Position numbers and translations under genes: made by a program. This document shows positions 8,459-12,721 of a stretch of 12,721 nucleotides of DNA, in pieces. Source of the DNA: Conidiobolus incongruus B7586 (Eukaryota > Entomophthoromycota > Entomophthoromycetes > Entomophthorales > Conidiobolaceae); NCBI GenBank assembly GCA_000697335.1, contig JNEM01015021.1, positions 1 through 12,721 of the forward strand, in the 5' to 3' direction. Under the pieces are notes generated by a model, which saw nothing but the letters and a program-made list of their open reading frames with translations, did not search any database and was not told the DNA's origin. Numbering within the stretch: position 1 is the first letter of the stretch; each line of letters opens with the position of its first letter.

Positions 8459-10481
8459 GTCAATTTATATTTTAATATCAATTGTTTAAAGTTTTTTTCT
8501 AATATTTCAAAATATCTTTAACATATTTATTTATCATTATAAACTTATTACATTAATAATTAAGATCCATGATCGCGTATAAGGAATCGTACACCCAATT
8601 TTAAAGCGGGTTTTTGTTTTAATAAACAACCTTTAAAACTATTACAAACAATATTTAAATATCAAGTCATATATATAATGAATTGTTTAATATTAATTTC
8701 AAAAATATATAAACAAAAAGTTTTTTTTTCCATATTTTATTATATTTTACTATAAAATATTTTTAAAATTATAATAAAAAATATATAAAATTATTTTATA
8801 ATAATTAAAATGAAAAAAAATTATCTAGTTTTATAATATAATTGAAAATTGTTAGTATATTTAAAATTATTTTAAATATTGTATACTTCATCAAAAGAAT
8901 CACTAAATCAAGACATTTGTGTTTTATACTCCTTTTATTTTTTTCTGATAGTAAAGAATCTCTGAGGTAATAATGATAGTTTATGCTAGATTACAGAAAG
9001 TTTCACTAGCTAAAACTTTTCAGTTCAAAGACAATTTGATATTATTACGATTAATATTTTGAATTAGAATATTGAATTAATTTTTAATTTTTTTATACTT
9101 TTAAGTTGATATTACAGAATTCTGAATTGTTTATATTTATATTCCTGAAGCACATTATTAATAGTATATATACAACTCATCTTAACTTTATGACCATATT
9201 TGTTATTTTTTCTTTATCATTTAATATATACAATAGCATTATGTTGTTAAACTCAAGGGAGTATAAAATTGAACTTAAATCACAAGCAATCAGATTAATT
9301 TCAATATAAAAATAGGAATAAATATTTTCAAAATAAAACGAATAATAATAGATCAAAACTTACGGCCTATTTGATATATTAATTAGTTGATATAAAATTA
9401 ATTTATTATTAAATGATCCACTGTCTAATACTAAAAGCTAATTTGCATATAAAAATAATTATATCAGAATTAAAGCCATATTTAATTTTTGTAATTTGAA
9501 TATAAAAATTTATTCGGAAGTTAATGAAATATAATTTTCAATATTAATAAGATTAGCGATGTGTCATTTTATCAAAATATATTATTATTTAACCGAACTT
9601 GATAAAGTCAAGAAAATAAATAACAAAATTACCAGTATTTGAATATAAAATTACGTTATATATCAATAATTATTAAAGGCATTATATTCAACTACAAAAT
9701 AGATGATAAAAGCTAAAATTTTACCAATTTATGAACACTTATAATTAACTTACAACTAATAATAAATAATTGAAAATTTGTTAATATTTTTGTAAGTTAT
9801 TATAACCCCTGAATGTAAAATTTGTAAAATACTCAATATATCTCTACTTCTCGTATCTAGTAACATTATGAATATAATCTATATAGTTTTATCAAATATA
9901 GTTAATATATCTCAATTCAACAATTGATATTAATTTATGATATATTCAACTCAGTATTTAATTAGCAAAAAATTATTAAATATAAGAAATTAAGATAATA
10001 TTTAAAATTAATTATTAAATTAATATAAATTAAAATTTAGAAAAATTAATAAATTTTAATAACGAAAATTAAATATACAATTGAATACTTTAATTAAAGC
10101 TAGTTGAAACTTTTAAACATTTGTGAATATTCAGATATTATAAAATTTGTGAAATATGTGCAACTAATATTGAATTAATTATTTATATCAATTAATTAAG
10201 AAATTGTAATTTAATTGGGATTAATATGATATATATATTTTCAAATATAAATTAAAAGAATAGTTATATTTATTGATATTTTATTCAATAAATATTGTGC
10301 TCTAATAATTTGCCATTAATCTTTTATATTAATTTTATATAATTCAAAATTAAACACATAGTGAAACAATTTGTCATTCTACTCTAAATACATAAAAATA
10401 ATTTAGTTGAATTTAATAAGAATTTTCTTGGATGAATTTGGTTATTCAGATAAAATTCTCGAATAATTTATATTATTTATA
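8459..10481. other. 2-kb spacer between the two inverted repeat copies
   Basis: This stretch is A+T-rich with no supportable gene. The longest frame (9106-9309) opens with TTG; its first ATG is at 9190 and gives only 39 residues, ending in REYKIELKSQAIRLISI. Around 8570-8615 is a patch of higher G+C, with a TACACCC word and an ACCC/GGGT inverted pair (8592-8610). If 8151-10790 is one element, this is where its own gene should be, but I see no transposase motif. Confidence 0.4.
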
Positions 10482-10790
10482 ATGGCTATAGCTACTGAAG
10501 GAAAGGGTTTTAAGATTTTAAATGAGAAATCACCAGTAATAAGCCATAGGCTACCAGAAAATCAGTGGAAATTAATGGGGTTCATAAAATTAGATAAAAA
10601 TGACATATTGTAAATAAAGTACATACTCAATACTTTTACTTTAAGACTGAATATTTTTGAAATAAAGGTAGAAAGATAAGTTTGTTAGGTGATACGTTCA
10701 ATTAATATATGAAATAATATATCTTCAATGTGAGTTATTGATTTAGTATAATAATTGGAGTTTTTTGAGTGATGGACAATATTATTCTCT
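10482..10790 (+). repeat. copy 2 of the 309-bp dispersed repeat, protein-like on the plus strand
   Basis: This is the inverted partner of 8151-8458. On the plus strand it opens with ATG at 10482 and reads 44 codons (MAIATEGKGFKILNEK and onward, through HRLPENQWKLMGF) before the first stop. The following bases continue to match copy 1 in the same codon register, giving ILNTFT then RLNIFEIKVER. Some stop positions are shared by both copies. They were therefore either present before the copies parted, or both copies were hit by the same mutational bias. The 44-codon piece alone is too short to call a gene. Confidence 0.75.
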
Positions 10791-12721
10791 ATAATTCATA
10801 ACACTTATTACTTAAAAACTTTAAATTTATAAACCCCAATAATATCAAAAATATTAATACTTATAGCAATCTTTAAAATCTTGATATCATATTGTATTGC
10901 AGAATATTTTCAAATATTTTTATTAAATATGACAATATTTTGAATAATAAATCTAGAATATAAATTAATGATTTTATTTTATATATTTTCATTAGGTTAA
11001 AATTTAGCATTATAATTTATTTAATCTAAATAATTACTTGAATTATTCTAAATCTTTAAATATTTTGTGAATTATATCAATAAAAATTATAATTCTTATT
11101 TGTTATTTTAAATAATATAATTTGATAATAATATTCTAATTATTTTACCATTTTGGTTAGAATATAATATATATTTAATATATATTATAATTTTAATCTT
11201 AAAAAATTAACTGATTATTAAATTGAATTCTATAATAATATTGAATTAAAAAAATAAAACATTGAATAAAAGAAATAATATCAAAGATTAAATATAAGTA
11301 AAATTCACTATATTCTTTTTTAAATCTTATTAAATATTTATTTTATTATAATACTCAACTTGGAAATTCTATGTCTGTTCTTTTTTAAATATTATTCAAG
11401 TTTTCAATTATTGAATAATCAAGATATAAAGCTTTATAAATGGTTGTTAATTATATCTCAAATAAATAATATTTTTATATTACTTAAAATAATCTATTTG
11501 ATAAAAAATAAGTTTAAAAATTTTTTCAATATTAACTTATTATATTAATATAAATTCAAATATTATTTAACTAATATTTGATAAATAAATTATTATTAAA
11601 AATATATTTTTAAATTTTTTTAAAATATATTTATAATTAATAAATTATATTATTTAGATATAATTGATTAGATATATAATATGACTAATTTGGTGTTTTT
11701 ATATAATACAAATTTTGTATATTATTGATTTTTTTGATTAAATTATGATAATCTATTATTATATTCTGAAATATTGGAATTATAAATTATCAGTTTTTAA
11801 ATGAATTTTTCAAATATATAATGATGCAAAACTCAGTTGATTTAATGACTATTATTAATATTAAGATAGAAATTAAGTAATGTTATTAATTTAAAATTAA
11901 AATTAAACAGATAACTTAATAAATAATATTAAAAATTTAAAATATAATATAAAATTAATAGCCTTCTTTATTATTAATAACTTTTCTCTATTCTTTTGGT
12001 AAGCTTCTAATATATAAAAAATGGTTTTTTTATTAAAGACTTGAAGTTAATATTTTAAAAGCTAATTTAATTTATTTAAAGAATTTTTTTTCCTATAAGC
12101 TAATTTTTTAATTATCTAAAATAATTATAATCATATAGGCTTAACTAAGTAAATATATTAGATATAAAAACTTTTTTAAGATTTTTTATATAAAAAAACT
12201 TTTATAACTTTATATATTTTATAATTATTATATAAAATAATAAATATTCTTAATTTATATTAAAAATTATATTTAAAAAATATATTATTTAAAAAACTAA
12301 TATATATTTTACTAATGATTGATTTTGTTTAAGATATTAAATAGAAAAATCATATATAATTATAACCTATTATAATAATTAATATTTATTCATATTTAAA
12401 ATACTTAATTATTAGAATTTGTAAAAAGGATTAATTTAACTTATATTAACTTCTTGATCTATTTTTAAGTAAATTATTATATAAAGATAATTAATATTTA
12501 TTAATTATAAGTAGTTAATATAAAATCTTATATTTTTAATAATATCTTAATAATTTTAATTTAGTTTTAATTGTTTTAATTTTTTTTAGGCTTTTATTAA
12601 ATTATTAGGTATTTATTTTATATAATTATTAATTAATATAAATTTAAGCTTAAGTATTTAAAAATGTTTAGATAATTAATAATAAATTATTCTAATAATT
12701 CTTTAACTAAAATAAAATGGT
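10791..12721. other. A+T-rich tail, no gene supported
   Basis: There is no coding region, RNA gene or clear repeat here. A 62-codon frame at 11360-11548 opens with TTG, has no internal ATG and is built almost wholly from A/T codons (Ile, Asn, Lys, Leu, Phe), as chance frames in this composition are. From about 11940 onward the DNA becomes even poorer in G and C, with long A and T runs, which hints at strongly mutated repeat remains without identifying them. Confidence 0.4.

Noticed and set aside
11360-11548. 62-codon frame as a small membrane protein
   Set aside because: It has a TTG start, no ATG in frame and a composition dictated by A/T content. Hydrophobic Ile/Leu/Phe runs are the default in such DNA.
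12290-12480. Minus-strand stretch faintly resembling the RNase H end of a Ty3/gypsy pol fossil
   Set aside because: Only a few residues fit, their spacing from the expected upstream motif is off, and nothing else of such an element (long terminal repeats, other pol domains) is seen.
1-12721. CRISPR array, tRNA, rRNA, telomere or satellite centromere repeats
   Set aside because: No regularly spaced direct repeats outside the coding minisatellite, no tRNA-like B-box with a foldable cloverleaf, no rRNA conserved segments and no telomere motif were seen.

Overview
This is a very A+T-rich eukaryotic window, by eye more than four-fifths A+T outside one gene. The best guess is a fungus. It holds a complete Tc1-type DNA transposon that keeps one uninterrupted reading-frame register but is riddled with C-to-T and G-to-A changes. 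That is the pattern left by repeat-induced point mutation (RIP), or by long decay of methylated repeats, in fungal A+T-rich repeat blocks. There is no bacterial-style gene packing, no ribosome-binding sites and no recognisable RNA gene. The species cannot be named from the sequence.

Layout. Bases 62-1264 are a Tc1/mariner element (DD34E type) with inverted ends, a TA target duplication and a dead transposase. Bases 1266-2130 hold further loose Tc1-type ends, some from the same family and some from a second one, suggesting a small graveyard of nested or stacked elements. Bases 2131-6700 contain no gene I can defend.

The one convincing intact gene lies at 6844-7971 on the plus strand. It has a TATA box upstream and a possible poly(A) signal downstream. 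It encodes a 375-residue secreted protein: a signal peptide, an acidic segment, a small four-cysteine domain, a long Thr-rich stretch built on KYPQK and EYPPK blocks, and a short C-terminal cysteine pair. The Thr-rich stretch is coded by an 84-bp tandem repeat, five copies of which are identical base for base. A heavily O-glycosylated cell-surface, wall or adhesive protein is the natural reading, but no known family is recognised.

Bases 8151-8458 and 10482-10790 are two copies, in opposite orientation, of a previously unlabelled sequence of about 309 bp. They align almost without gaps, and one strand looks as if it once coded for protein. They may be two decayed gene or transposon fragments, or the long inverted ends of a 2.64-kb element. 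The rest, to 12721, is A+T-rich DNA with nothing firm in it.

The genes do not form a pathway. The picture is a single surface-protein gene with an actively changing repeat, embedded in mutated repeat debris.
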